Shown piece by piece: positions 26,277-37,680 of a stretch of 64,000 nt of DNA (positions are counted from its first letter, which is position 1; each line of letters opens with the position of its first letter). The notes under the pieces are model-generated. The model did not search any database. It worked only from the letters and a program-made list of their open reading frames with translations, and was not told the origin of the DNA. The translations under genes and the position numbers were made by a program. This stretch comes from Cystobacter fuscus DSM 2262 (GTDB lineage Bacteria; Myxococcota; Myxococcia; Myxococcales; Myxococcaceae): positions 372,001-436,000 of the forward strand of contig NZ_ANAH02000011.1 in assembly GCF_000335475.2 (NCBI RefSeq), read 5' to 3'.

Positions 26277-29200
26277 TCACTTCCCGGGCGGTGGAGCGCC
26301 ATTGAGGGCGCGGGGTTTCGGGCCCTCGAGCGGCAGCAGCACGGTGAAGGTGGCGCCCTGCCCGGGCGTGCTGCGCACCTCGACGCGGCCGCCGAGCGCC
26401 TGGATGATTTCCCGGACGATCCACAGGCCGATGCCGAAGCCGCCATAGTGGCGCACGGACACCGCGCGCTCGAAGCGCTCGAAGATGCGCTCGGTGTCCT
26501 CCGGGGCGATGCCGATGCCCTCGTCACGCACCTCGAGCCGCGCGTGGGTGGCGTCCCCCTCCAAGGTGATGTCGATGGGCCGCCCCGCGCCGTATTTCAT
26601 CGCGTTGGTGAGCAGGTTGAGCACCACCTGCTCCAGGCGCATGGCGTCCCAATGGCCCATCACCTCGGGGGCCAGGTGCAGCCGCAGCTCGCACTCGGCG
26701 CGCGCCAGGCCGTCACGCGAGCGCTCCACCACGCTGTGCACCACCTTCACCAGGTCCACCGGCTCCAGGTCTCCGAGCAGGTTGCCCTGGGCGATGCGCG
26801 AGATGTCCAGCAGCTCGTTCACCAGCTTGCCCATGCGCTGCGTCTGGAGGTTGGCCGACTCGAGCTTGGTGGCCAGCCGCTCGGGAGGCATGGCGCGGGC
26901 GCCCGGGCGCAACTGCGACATCAACCCCTGCAGGTGGAGCTGGAGCGAGGTGAGGGGCGTCTTGAGTTCGTGCGCGGCGATGGAGAGGAAGTCGTCCCGG
27001 CGCCGCACCGCCTCCTGCTCCTCGCGGTAGAGCCGGCCCTGCTCCTCGCTCAGCGCCGCCATGCGCTCGAAGCCCTCGGCGTTCTCCAGGGCGGTGCCCG
27101 CCAGGATGCAGACGAAGGAGGCCAGCCGCTCCTCGTCCTCGCCGAACAGCTCGCCCACCTGACGGTGGCTCGCGCACACGCACGCCACCGTCTTGCCGCG
27201 CACCTGGATGGGCGCGCACAAGAGCGAGCGCACCCCGAGCATCTCCATGCTCTCGCTCACCCCGCCGGGCATGCCCTGGCCCATGATGGCCGGGCGTCCC
27301 GTCTCCAGCGTGCGGTGCAGGGCCGTGCGCGCCACGCCCGCGGAGGCCAGCTCCTCCTCGGGCAGGAGCGTCCTCGGCTCGAACACCACGCAGTGCTCCG
27401 CGCGCAACAGCTCCTGCATGGACTGGCGCACGGCGTCGAACACCGCCTCGCCCGTGAGCGCGGAGGCGATGCGCCGCCCCGCCTCGAGCACGCGCGGGAA
27501 GCGGTCCACGAGCGACAGCGTCTCCAGGCGCTCCGGCCCCTTGTCGAGCGCGGAAGGCCCCGACGTGCCCAGCCCCTGCTCCATCTCCTGCAACTCGCGC
27601 CGGGCCGTCTCCAGGTCCTCCGCCGCCCCGGGCCAGCCGAGCTCCTGGCCCACCTGGCCGCGCGCGAGCCGGGTCTGGGCGGCCTCGTGGCGCATCTTCA
27701 GGGACTCGGCCACGCGCAGGCTGTCGTCGAGCCACCTGCGGGCACGGCGGGGGTGTCCCTCCATGGCATGCAGCAGGCCGCGCTCGCGCAGCAGGTGGGC
27801 GAGGTTGTTGCGGAAGGCCTCCGCCGAGGAGCGGGAGTGCTTCTCCACCAGCCACGCCCGCTTGAGCAGCGCCGCGCGGCGGTGGGGCGCGAGCGGTGAC
27901 ACCCGCGAGGCCAGGAGGCGCAGCGCGGTGATGAACCAGGGGCCCACGGGCGTCACGTACTCGTTGCGCAGCTTCGCCTTCTCCACCATCCGGTGGGCCG
28001 TCTCCAGCGTGGCCACCGCGCCCTCCAGGTCCTCCTCGCGCATGCGCCGCAGGGCCTCCACCTGGAGCAGCCCCGTGTGCGTCTGCGTGTCGAGCCCCGC
28101 GTCGGCGAGCCCCTCGTCCAGCAGGCCCTTGGCGATGCGGCCGACGGCGGCCTTGCCCCACACCTCCAGGCTCAGGCGCACGGCGTACCGGTCGCCGATG
28201 GCGAGCGCGGAGGCGTGCAGTTGTTGGCTGGACTCCTCCGCCTCGCGCAGCCGGCCCAGGCGGTAGAGCGACATGGCCAGGTGGTAGTGGGCGTTGTGCA
28301 TCTCCCACTTGTCTCCGGTGCGAGCGAGCAGCCGCATCCCCTCGCGCGCCTTCTCGATGCTCTCCTCGAAGCGGCCGGAGACGTAGAGCGCGAGCGAGTA
28401 GAAGTGCAGCGTCTGGCCCTGGCCCCACGTGTCGCCCCACTGCCGGCGCATGGCCAGCGACTTCTCCAGGTAGGCGATGGCCCGGGAGAACCAGGGCACC
28501 TGGGTCATCACCGGCGAGTGTGTGGAGTAGGCCTGGGCCAGCTCCGGCGTGGGCGGATAGCGCTCGGCGGTGTTCACCTCGCGCAGGTGGGCCCAGAAGG
28601 TGGGCACCGGGCCGCGCTTGTACCAATAGCCATACGTCAGCCGGTTGTAGAAGTGCACCGCGAGGAGATCCTCCTCGGCGTGCTCCAGCGAGCGGCGCGC
28701 GAGCCGATGGGGCATCATCGTATGGCCCGCCTGGATGAGCAGCTCCCAGGCGGCGCGCAGGCCATAGGTGATGTCATGGCCGGGCACCCAGCGCCGCAAG
28801 AGGGCGAGTCCCTGCTCGTTGGCGGCGTTGCTCTCCTCCATGTTGCCGCGCTTGAACTCGAGCTCCCCGAGTTTGGAGGAGATGCGCGCCTGCTCCAGGG
28901 GGTTGTGGGCCAGCTTCTGGGCGAGCTCGAACTGGGGCTGGGCGTCGTCGTAGCGGCCGAGCAGCATGAGCACGTCGCCGAGGCCGGTGGCGATGCGGAA
29001 GCGGGTGCTCGCATCGGCCTGGGCCGCGCCGCGCTCGGCGATGCGGTAGTTGAGCTCCGCGGTGCCCAGGGCGAACTGGGTGCGGGCGCGCTCCGCGGCG
29101 ACGATGGCGTGGGGGAGCGCCTGGGCGTGCTCGCCCGCGGCGTCGAAGTGGTAGGCCAGCTCGAAGGAGTCCGCCTTGTCGCGGGCGGCGAAGGTGCGCG

Positions 29201-31271
29201 CCGCCAGGCGGTGCAGCTCCCGGCGCTCGTCCGGCGCGAGCATGCCCAGCAGCGCCTCGCGCAGCTTGTCGTGGACGAAGGTGTAGTGGCCCTCCTGTCC
29301 CGCCCACAGCATGTGGCGGTGCTGGGGCTCCACGAGCGCCGCCACCACCTGCTCCTGCGGGGTGCCCGAGAGCGCGGCCACATGCTCCAAGGCGAAGCTC
29401 TTGCCCAGCACCGCCCCCACGGACAGCAGGTGCAGGGACTCGGCGGGCAGCAGCTTGAGCCGGCGCACGAGGAAGGACGCGGCCTGCCGCGAGGAGCGCA
29501 CGTGCGCCATGGCCGCCGGGTGCACCTTCCAGCCGCGCTCGCCGGGCACCAGCGCCCCGTCCTCCACCAGCCCGTGCATCACCGCCGAGGCCATGAAGGG
29601 ATTGCCCTCGGACAGGCGCACCACCAGCTCCATGGCCTCGCGGGGCAGGGGGCCCGCCATGGACTCCAGCAGGCGGGTGAGATCCTCGGGGCCGAAGGCC
29701 GCCAGCCGCAGGTGCGCGTCCGGGCGGAGCCGACGCAGCGGATGCTCGGCGCCCACTTCCTCGCTGCGATAGGCGATGACGAGCAGCACATGGCCCGGCC
29801 CGTCCTGGAGCGGTCCCCGCTGGAAGCCCTCCAGGGCCTTGAGCGTCGGCTCATCGGCCCACTGGCAGTCGTCGAGCAGCACCATGGCGGGCTCGGCCTC
29901 GCTGCCCAGCGCCCCGAGCAGGGCCGAGAGGGCGGCGATGCCGCGGCTGGCGCCGAGCGACTCGGGCCCGAGGTTCTGCTGCTCCGGACGCAGGATGGGC
30001 GTGAGCTGCGGCAGCACCGTGCACACCGCCACCGCCTGCTCCTTGAGCCGCTCGCGCAACCGCTCGCCCAGCTCGGGCCGCTCCTGGGCCATCTGGGTGA
30101 TGCCCGCGGCCACGTCGGTGAAGAGCTGGAAGGGGCGTTGCGCGGCCTGGGCCACGGCCTGTCCCTTGAGCAGCGAGGCGCGGTGGCGCGGGGCGCGCGA
30201 GGCGAACTCCTCCAGGAGCCGGCTCTTGCCCCCGCCGCTCTCGGCCTCCACCACCACCAGGCGTCCGGGCTCCGAGCGCGCGCGCTCCAGCTCGCGCTCC
30301 ATCTGCACCAGCTCCTCGTGGCGGCCCACGAAGGACGGCTCGGTGAGGCTGTGGCGCATGTCGTGCGCGCCCGCCACCAGCTCCGGATCCTGATCGCCCT
30401 GGGCCAGGGCCACCGCGATGGCGCGCAGGTCCTCGCGCGCGGACTCGGCGGACTGGTAGCGATCCTGGGGGTCGGTCTGCAGCAGCCGGGCGACGACTTC
30501 CTCCAGGGCGCGGGGGACCTCGACGCCGGTGGCGCGCAGGCGCGGGCGCGAGGTGAGGTGTTGACGCAACACCTCGCCCACCGAGGTGCCGTCGAACGCC
30601 GGATGGCCCGCGAGCGCCTCGAAGAGGACGGCGCCCAGCGCGTACAGGTCCGAGGTGGCCTCCACCGGGCGGTTGAGCAGTCCCGCCTGTTCGGGCGAGA
30701 GGTAGCGCGCGGTGCCCACCGGCAGATCCCTCAGGGACGGGTCCAGGCGCTCGCTGCGCGCCAGTCCGAAGTCCACCAGGGTGACGTGGGTGACGTTGGG
30801 AAAACCGTCGACGATGATGTTGGAGGGTTTGACGTCCCGGTGGATGACGCCTTGTGCGTGGGCCTCGGCGAGCGCGGACAGCACCCCCTGGCCCAGCGTG
30901 AGCGCCTCGGAGACGGACAGCGTACCGCTGGTCAGCCGCTCCTGGAGCGACCGGCCGGGCACGAAGGGCGTCACGAGGAAGAGCAGCTCCCCGCCGGTGC
31001 CGAAGTGCAGCAGGGGCACCAGATGGGGGTTGTGCAGTGAGCCGAGGACCCGGGCCTCGTGCTCCAGACGCTGACGGGCCGTGGGCACGAGGGAGTGGGC
31101 GGAGGTCGTCTTGATGACGAGTCGGGCACCGGTATGCAGGTCGGTCCCCAACCACGTGACGATGCCCCGGCCCTGCTTGATGCGCTGGGTCAATTCGAAG
31201 CGGTTACCCAGCCTGCGGCCCGCGTGCACGCCTTCCCGTGAGGGTCCCACCTGTTCGTAGCCCTCCGACAT
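26277..31271 (-). CDS. Trifunctional Ser/Thr kinase - ATPase - GAF - histidine kinase
   Basis: 1664-residue cytoplasmic signalling protein. An N-terminal Ser/Thr kinase (about 25-290) has K54, HRDVKPSN (144-151) and DFGLA (167-171). A predicted AAA-type ATPase follows, with Walker A ESGGGKSR (344-351) and Walker B MVLLDDCQWAD. A long helical TPR-like region (about 600-1230) leads to a GAF domain (about 1270-1420) with LLCAPIQVRGK. A HisKA domain has phospho-accepting H1434 (AAHELKTPL), and an HATPase has NLLTNAMKYG and DEGIGIAPED. All catalytic residues look intact, so it could join Ser/Thr and His-Asp phosphorylation. No response regulator is adjacent. Confidence 0.92.
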   Translation of the reverse strand: MSEGYEQVGPSREGVHAGRRLGNRFELTQRIKQGRGIVTWLGTDLHTGARLVIKTTSAHSLVPTARQRLEHEARVLGSLHNPHLVPLLHFGTGGELLFLVTPFVPGRSLQERLTSGTLSVSEALTLGQGVLSALAEAHAQGVIHRDVKPSNIIVDGFPNVTHVTLVDFGLARSERLDPSLRDLPVGTARYLSPEQAGLLNRPVEATSDLYALGAVLFEALAGHPAFDGTSVGEVLRQHLTSRPRLRATGVEVPRALEEVVARLLQTDPQDRYQSAESAREDLRAIAVALAQGDQDPELVAGAHDMRHSLTEPSFVGRHEELVQMERELERARSEPGRLVVVEAESGGGKSRLLEEFASRAPRHRASLLKGQAVAQAAQRPFQLFTDVAAGITQMAQERPELGERLRERLKEQAVAVCTVLPQLTPILRPEQQNLGPESLGASRGIAALSALLGALGSEAEPAMVLLDDCQWADEPTLKALEGFQRGPLQDGPGHVLLVIAYRSEEVGAEHPLRRLRPDAHLRLAAFGPEDLTRLLESMAGPLPREAMELVVRLSEGNPFMASAVMHGLVEDGALVPGERGWKVHPAAMAHVRSSRQAASFLVRRLKLLPAESLHLLSVGAVLGKSFALEHVAALSGTPQEQVVAALVEPQHRHMLWAGQEGHYTFVHDKLREALLGMLAPDERRELHRLAARTFAARDKADSFELAYHFDAAGEHAQALPHAIVAAERARTQFALGTAELNYRIAERGAAQADASTRFRIATGLGDVLMLLGRYDDAQPQFELAQKLAHNPLEQARISSKLGELEFKRGNMEESNAANEQGLALLRRWVPGHDITYGLRAAWELLIQAGHTMMPHRLARRSLEHAEEDLLAVHFYNRLTYGYWYKRGPVPTFWAHLREVNTAERYPPTPELAQAYSTHSPVMTQVPWFSRAIAYLEKSLAMRRQWGDTWGQGQTLHFYSLALYVSGRFEESIEKAREGMRLLARTGDKWEMHNAHYHLAMSLYRLGRLREAEESSQQLHASALAIGDRYAVRLSLEVWGKAAVGRIAKGLLDEGLADAGLDTQTHTGLLQVEALRRMREEDLEGAVATLETAHRMVEKAKLRNEYVTPVGPWFITALRLLASRVSPLAPHRRAALLKRAWLVEKHSRSSAEAFRNNLAHLLRERGLLHAMEGHPRRARRWLDDSLRVAESLKMRHEAAQTRLARGQVGQELGWPGAAEDLETARRELQEMEQGLGTSGPSALDKGPERLETLSLVDRFPRVLEAGRRIASALTGEAVFDAVRQSMQELLRAEHCVVFEPRTLLPEEELASAGVARTALHRTLETGRPAIMGQGMPGGVSESMEMLGVRSLLCAPIQVRGKTVACVCASHRQVGELFGEDEERLASFVCILAGTALENAEGFERMAALSEEQGRLYREEQEAVRRRDDFLSIAAHELKTPLTSLQLHLQGLMSQLRPGARAMPPERLATKLESANLQTQRMGKLVNELLDISRIAQGNLLGDLEPVDLVKVVHSVVERSRDGLARAECELRLHLAPEVMGHWDAMRLEQVVLNLLTNAMKYGAGRPIDITLEGDATHARLEVRDEGIGIAPEDTERIFERFERAVSVRHYGGFGIGLWIVREIIQALGGRVEVRSTPGQGATFTVLLPLEGPKPRALNGAPPPGK

Positions 31272-31501
31272 GAAAGCCCCTCCCCTCGGGTCGCACCACC
31301 AGGACGTGATGGGGTCGGCACGTCCACCGACAAGCTTGGGACCGTGTGGTGCGGTGCCAAGGGGGACGGTGTGGTGCCGTTTGCCAAAAGGTAGGGTTCA
31401 TCAGATGCGCCGGCTTCCCTGCTCGCGCATCCGCTCGAATAAGAAGGCCGAGGCCCGTTGTGCCGCCTGTGGGGCGGGCGGACGGGCTCGCGGTGCCCGG
31501 C

Positions 31502-32853
31502 TCACGTCTGGGGGGCGGTCTGCTGCCCGAGCGAGCGGGCGAGTTCCGTGCGCGCGGTGGCCAGGTTGTAGGCGGCCTGGACGCGCTGGACGGCGGCGTT
31601 GGTGGCGGAGAGCTGGGCGTCGGACAGCTCGATGATGTTGCCGACGCCCGCGCGGTAGCGGCCCTCGGCCAGCCGCAGCCGCTCGCGGGCATTGAGCAGG
31701 GCCTCGTCCGCGGCGGTGACGCTCTCCTTGGCGGCGTGCACGGAGAGCTGGGCGCGCTCCACCTCCAGCCGCACCTGTTGCCGCAGTGCATCGCGCTGGG
31801 CCTGGACGCCGCTGATGTTGGCCCGCTGCTCGCGCATCTGGGCGAGCGTGAGGCCGCCCTGGAAGAGGGGCCAGCTCAGGCCCACCTGTCCGGTGACGCC
31901 CCACTGCAGCTCGGCCGGGGTGGGCCCCGACTCGTTGGCCGACACGGAGACGTTGATGCTCGGGAAGAAGTTGCCCCGGGTGGCCGACAGCTGCTGCTCC
32001 TGGGCGAGCAACTGGTGCTCGGTGGCGGCCAGGTCCGCGCGGTTCTGGAATGCCAGGTCCACCAGGGTGTCCATGGGTTCGTCCTCGCCCCGCACGAGTC
32101 CGACGACTTCCTCCCGCACGGCGTAGTCGGTGGGGCCCTCCACGCCCATGGCCTGGTTGAGCTGGGCCTTGAGGGTGGCGGAGTTGTTGCGCGCCTGGAT
32201 GAGCTGGAGCCGGGCGTTGGCCACGAGGGTGCGCTGCTGGACGAGATCGATCTCCGGCCGGGTGCCGACCTGCACCTGGGCCTGGACCTGGTCCAGGTGC
32301 GCCTGTTGGTTGCGCAGCGTCTCCTCCGCCACCTGCACGAGCACCTGCTGGGCGAGCGCGTTGAAGTAGACGGTCTGCACGTTGGCCAGCACGTCGCTCT
32401 GGGTCTGCTGCTCGTTGCTCTTCTGGGCGGCGGCGGACTCCTGGGCGGCGCGCCAGCGGCCCGTGGTGCGGCCGAAGTCCCAGACGAGCTGGTTGACGCT
32501 GGCGCCCACGTTGAAGCCCTCGCGGCGGATGATGCCGGAGGTGGGGTCCGCGGTGCCGAAGTTCGTGTTGCTGGAGAAGGAGCGCTGGTAGGAGGCGCTG
32601 GCGTTCACCTGGGGCAGGAGCGAGGAGAAGTTCTGATCCACGCGGGCGTTGGCCGCGGTGGTGCTGGCCTGGGCCTGGCGCAGCTGGGGCTGGCGCTCCT
32701 GGGCGGTGCGCAGCGCCTCGGCCAGGGTGAGCACGCGCTGTTGCGGCTGGGCCGGCGCCGGTTGCTGCTGCTGGGGTTGCCGTTGCGGCGGCTCCTGGGC
32801 GAGCGCCGGGGTGGCGGCGAGCAGGAGGGCGGTCATCGGGAGGAAGGAACGCA

Positions 32854-32854
<1 letters not shown>
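31502..32854 (-). CDS. TolC-family outer-membrane efflux protein
   Basis: 450 residues. The signal peptide ends at ATPALAQ, and a Gln/Pro-rich linker follows. Two TolC repeats come next, with long coiled-coil helices (ALRTAQERQPQLRQAQ, QAHLDQVQAQVQVG; second half ATEHQLLAQEQQL and ERLRLAEGRYRAGVGNIIELSDAQ). It forms the outer-membrane channel for the MacA/MacB-type pump encoded just upstream. Its ATG overlaps the permease stop (TAATG). Last gene of the operon. Confidence 0.9.
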
Positions 32855-34085
<1,231 letters not shown>

Positions 34086-34089
<4 letters not shown>

Positions 34090-34832
34090 GAAGCGGCCTC
34101 CTCCACGGGGGGCACGTGCGCGGCCACCGGCGTCTGCCGTTGGTCCGAGCGGATGAGGCCGTCGCGTACCACCACCACGCGTCCGGCGTAGCCGGCGATG
34201 TCCGGCTCGTGCGTCACCAGCACGAGCGTCATGCCTTCCTGTTGCAGCTCCTGGAAGAGCGCCATCACCTCGATGCTGGTGCGCGAGTCCAGGTTGCCCG
34301 TGGGCTCGTCGGCGAGGATGACGCGCGGCCGGCTCACCAGGGCCCGGGCGATCGCCACGCGCTGCTGCTGACCGCCGGACAGCTGACGGGGGTGGTGGTC
34401 CAGGCGCGCGCCCAGGCCCACGCGCTCGAGCGCCTCGCGCGCCCGCCGGTGCCGCTCGCGCGCGGGCACCCCGGCGTAGAGCAGGGGCAGCTCCACGTTC
34501 TCCAGGGCGCTCGTGCGCGCCAGCAGGTTGAAGCTCTGGAAGACGAAGCCCAGGGTGCGGTTGCGCACGAGCGCCAGGTCATTGCGGTCCAGGCGCGCCA
34601 CGTCCTGGCCCTCGAGCAGGTACTCGCCCTCGGTGGGCCGGTCCAGGCAGCCCAGGATGTTCATCAGCGTGGACTTGCCCGAGCCGCTCGAGCCCATGAT
34701 GGCCACGAAGTCGCCGTGGTTCACCGTGAAGTCCACGTGCTTGAGCGCCGCCACCTCCACGTCGCCCGTGCGGTAGATCTTCTTCACGCCCCGGAGCGCG
34801 ATGAGAGGTTGTTGTTCTGGGTTGCCGTTCAT
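34086..34832 (-). CDS. MacB/LolD-type ABC transporter ATPase
   Basis: 248 residues from the ATG at 34832 (MNGNPEQQ). Walker A is GSSGSGKST, the signature is [15 protein letters not shown], Walker B is [12 protein letters not shown], and the switch His is in VLVTHEPD. It powers the permease encoded immediately downstream. It lies 22 bp after the adaptor gene. Confidence 0.93.
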
Positions 34833-34854
34833 GGTCGTCGCGCCTTTACCGGCC

Positions 34855-36216
34855 CTAGAAGGGACCTCCACCACGCCGGCCGCCACCGAAGCCTCCGCCC
34901 CCGCCCGCGGGACGCTGGCCTCCGCCCGCGCCCGGAGCCGCGCCCGTGCCTGTGCCCGCCGCCGTGCTCAGGGCGGTGATGACCTGGTCGCCCTCGTTCA
35001 GCTCGCCCTCGACCTCCGTGTACGAGCCATCCGTCACGCCGGCCTTCACGTTCACGCGCACGGGACGCCCCTCGCGCAGCACGTACACCGTCTTGGAGCC
35101 GGCGGGCGGCGGCGCCGCGGCGGCCTGCCTGTCCGCGCCTCCGCGGCCTTCGGGCCTGGAGCCCTCGGGGGGCGCGGGGGGACGGAAGCGCAGCGCCGCG
35201 TTGGGCACGGTGAGCACGTTCTCGCCGCGCGCGGTGACGATGTTGACGTTGGCCGTCATGCCCGGCTTGAGCTTCATCTCCGGGTTCTGCACGTCGATGA
35301 CGGCATCGTAGGTGACGACGTTCTGCACCGTCTGGGCCGCGTTGCGGATCTGCCGGATGACGCCGTCGAAGGTCTGCCCCGGCCAGGCGTCCACGGTGAA
35401 GGTCGCGGGCATGCCGTCGCGCAGCCGGCCCACGTCGGACTCGGCGATGCTGGTGTTCACCTGCATCTTGCGCAGGTCCTCGGCGATGGTGAACAGGGTG
35501 GGCGTCTGCAGCGACGCGGCCACCGTCTGGCCCACGTCCACGCTGCGCGAGATGACCATGCCATCCGTGGGCGACACGATGGTGGCGTAGCGCACGTTCA
35601 CCTCCGCCTCGCTCAGCGCCGCCTGGGCCTGTGCGAGTGCCGCCTCGGTCGACGTCACCTGGGCCTGGGCCGACTGGGCGGTGGCCTCGGCGGTGTCCAG
35701 ATCCGCCTGGGCGATGAACTGCTGGGCGCGCAGCGCCTTGGCCCGCTCCGCCTGCAGCCGGGCGTTCTGCGCCTCCACGCGTGCGCGCTGCACGTTGGCC
35801 CGCGCGGCCATGAGGTTGGCCTTGCTGCGCTCCAGGGCCGCCTGGAGCAACTGGGGATCGAGCCGGGCGATCACCTGGCCCTTCTTCACCAGCGAGTTGT
35901 AGTCGACGAGGATCTCCTGGATGCGGCCGGACACCTGACTGCCGACCTGCACCGTCACGAGCGCGGACAGCGTGCCGGTCGCCGACACGCGCGCCTCGAC
36001 GGTGCGCCGCTGCACCGGGACCAGCTCGAAGCCGGCGGCGGGATCCTTGGGCTTGGGCCAGAAGAACCAGGTGCCCGCGGCCGCGATGACCGCGAGGCCC
36101 AGCAACCACCAGCCCAGACCCTGGGGCGGGCCTCTACGCCGGGTGGGCTCGGCGGGCGCGGGGCGGTTCTGGGTGGAAGGGGAGGACTTCTCGTCGCGCT
36201 GTGGCAGCTCACTCAT
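34855..36216 (-). CDS. MacA-type periplasmic adaptor
   Basis: 453 residues. An N-terminal membrane anchor (LGWWLLGLAVIAAAGTWFFW) is followed by lipoyl halves (VSATGTLSALVTVQVGSQVSG and IVSPTDGMVISRSVDVGQTV). Between them is a long Ala/Gln-rich hairpin (about 110-215), then beta-barrel and membrane-proximal domains. A Gly-rich tail (GGGGGFGGGRRGGG) ends the protein. ATGs at 36225 and 36216 are both possible; I use the second, which has GAGG just upstream. It bridges the inner-membrane pump and TolC. Confidence 0.9.
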   Translation of the reverse strand: MSELPQRDEKSSPSTQNRPAPAEPTRRRGPPQGLGWWLLGLAVIAAAGTWFFWPKPKDPAAGFELVPVQRRTVEARVSATGTLSALVTVQVGSQVSGRIQEILVDYNSLVKKGQVIARLDPQLLQAALERSKANLMAARANVQRARVEAQNARLQAERAKALRAQQFIAQADLDTAEATAQSAQAQVTSTEAALAQAQAALSEAEVNVRYATIVSPTDGMVISRSVDVGQTVAASLQTPTLFTIAEDLRKMQVNTSIAESDVGRLRDGMPATFTVDAWPGQTFDGVIRQIRNAAQTVQNVVTYDAVIDVQNPEMKLKPGMTANVNIVTARGENVLTVPNAALRFRPPAPPEGSRPEGRGGADRQAAAAPPPAGSKTVYVLREGRPVRVNVKAGVTDGSYTEVEGELNEGDQVITALSTAAGTGTGAAPGAGGGQRPAGGGGGFGGGRRGGGPF

Positions 36217-36225
36217 GGGCCTCAT

Positions 36226-36303
36226 GGTCCAAGAATTAAGCGCCAGAGCATTTGGATGGATGAAGTGCAGATTACGAAATGTGACGCCGGGCCTGGTCGG
36301 CTG
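36226..36303 (-). promoter_or_regulatory. A/T-rich gap upstream of adaptor gene
   Basis: The 78 bp between the histidine kinase stop and the adaptor start are clearly richer in A/T than the surroundings. They include a TTAAT-like element close to the adaptor start. This is the only sizeable gap in the six-gene operon, so an internal promoter driving the pump genes, perhaps targeted by the operon's own response regulator, is plausible. No precise site can be assigned. Confidence 0.3.
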
Positions 36304-37680
36304 CTAGGCGGCGGGGGCCCCCGGAAGCTGGACCCGGGCCGTTGTTCCTTGACCCGGCTGGCTTTCCAGGCTCAACGAGCCGCCGTGGGCGACGACGATG
36401 CGGCGCGCCAGGGCGAGTCCCAGCCCCACGCCGCCGGTGCGCCGCGCCCGGCTCCGGTCGCTGCGGAAGAAGGGCGTGAAGAGGTGCTCCATGTCCTTGG
36501 CGTCGATGCCGATGCCCTGGTCGGCGACCTCCACCTCCAGGCCATTGCCAGAGTTCCGGGCGCTCAGGCGCACCGTGGTGTGGGGCTCGGAGTACTTGCC
36601 CGCGTTGTCGAGCAGGTTGTCCAGGGCCCGGCGCAGCAGCACGGGATCCGCCTCCAGCTCGGGCAGCGTGGAATCCATCCGCACGTCCAGTGTGTGCTCG
36701 GGCCGGGCGGAGCGGAAGCGCGCGGCGGCCTTGTCCACCAGGGCGCGAGTCTCCACGCGCTCCAGGCGCAGGGGCGGGGTGGCTCCCGGCGTCTGGGTGG
36801 TGGTGAGATCCAACCGGGCCGTGGTGAGCACGTCGTCCACCAACCGCTCCAACTCCCCCAGATCCTCGGCGATGTCCGCGAGCGACTCGCGCGCGAGCAC
36901 GGCGTCGCCCTCGTTGGCCAGGTCCAACGCCACGCGGATGCGGGCCAGGGGCGTGCGCAGCTCGTGCGACACGTTGGCGAGCAGCTCCTTCTGTGAACGC
37001 AGCAGGTGGGTGATGCGCTCGGCCATCTCGTCGAACGCATCGGACACCTGCCCCAGCTCGTCGCGGCGGCGCAGGCCCACGCGCGTGCTCAGGTTGCCCT
37101 CGCCGAGCGAGCGCGCCGCGGCCGCCAGCTTCTGCAGGGGCACGGCCAGGGTCCGGGCGAAGAAGAGCGACGTGACGGCCAGGCTGCCCAGCATGATGAA
37201 GAGGGGCACCATCAGGCGGCCGGGGGGTGGGGGCGGCCTCGGTGGCCGTGTCTCCTGCATGAGGGCATAGGCCTCCAGGGGACCCGTCTCGGGGATGGCC
37301 ACCGCGACCCGGTGCGGCCGCTCGGAGTAGAGCATCACCCGCTTCTCCTCGAGCTCGCGGAGCATCTTCGGAGAAAGGGCCTCGAGGGGCGGTGAGCTGT
37401 TGGCGCCGAGCAGCCGGCCCTCGGGAGTGAGCACCGTCGCCCGGGCTCCCGGGCGCATCTGCCGCAGCGCGTCCTGGAGCGCGTCGGGGTCGTTCCTCGC
37501 GGAGGACCATTCGGCCACCCGGCTGGCCATGTCGCGCTCCACGCCCTCCTTCCAGGGCGCATCCAGGACGTACTTCTGCAGGAACGTCATGCACACCAGG
37601 AAGAGCACCACCTGCGCGACGCCCACCAGGTAGATGCGCAGCAGCAGTCGGCTGGCGAAACGAGGCCGCCGGAGCCTCAC
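36304..37680 (-). CDS. Sensor histidine kinase of the efflux operon
   Basis: 458 residues. Two membrane segments (about 12-33 and 157-176) flank a periplasmic sensor domain of about 120 residues. A HAMP domain (PLQKLAAAARSLGEGNLSTR) and HisKA with H239 (LANVSHELRTPLARIR) follow. The catalytic domain has NLLDNAGKYS, DQGIGIDAKD and GLGLALARRI. The gene overlaps the response regulator stop by 4 bp. The arrangement resembles CpxA/RstB-type envelope sensors that control drug efflux. Confidence 0.92.
   Translation of the reverse strand: MRLRRPRFASRLLLRIYLVGVAQVVLFLVCMTFLQKYVLDAPWKEGVERDMASRVAEWSSARNDPDALQDALRQMRPGARATVLTPEGRLLGANSSPPLEALSPKMLRELEEKRVMLYSERPHRVAVAIPETGPLEAYALMQETRPPRPPPPPGRLMVPLFIMLGSLAVTSLFFARTLAVPLQKLAAAARSLGEGNLSTRVGLRRRDELGQVSDAFDEMAERITHLLRSQKELLANVSHELRTPLARIRVALDLANEGDAVLARESLADIAEDLGELERLVDDVLTTARLDLTTTQTPGATPPLRLERVETRALVDKAAARFRSARPEHTLDVRMDSTLPELEADPVLLRRALDNLLDNAGKYSEPHTTVRLSARNSGNGLEVEVADQGIGIDAKDMEHLFTPFFRSDRSRARRTGGVGLGLALARRIVVAHGGSLSLESQPGQGTTARVQLPGAPAA

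Noticed and set aside
27993-31040. A 1015-codon plus-strand open frame inside the giant kinase gene
   Set aside because: Composition is low-complexity (Ala, Gly, Arg, His, Leu) and the opposite strand has intact kinase, ATPase and histidine kinase motifs.
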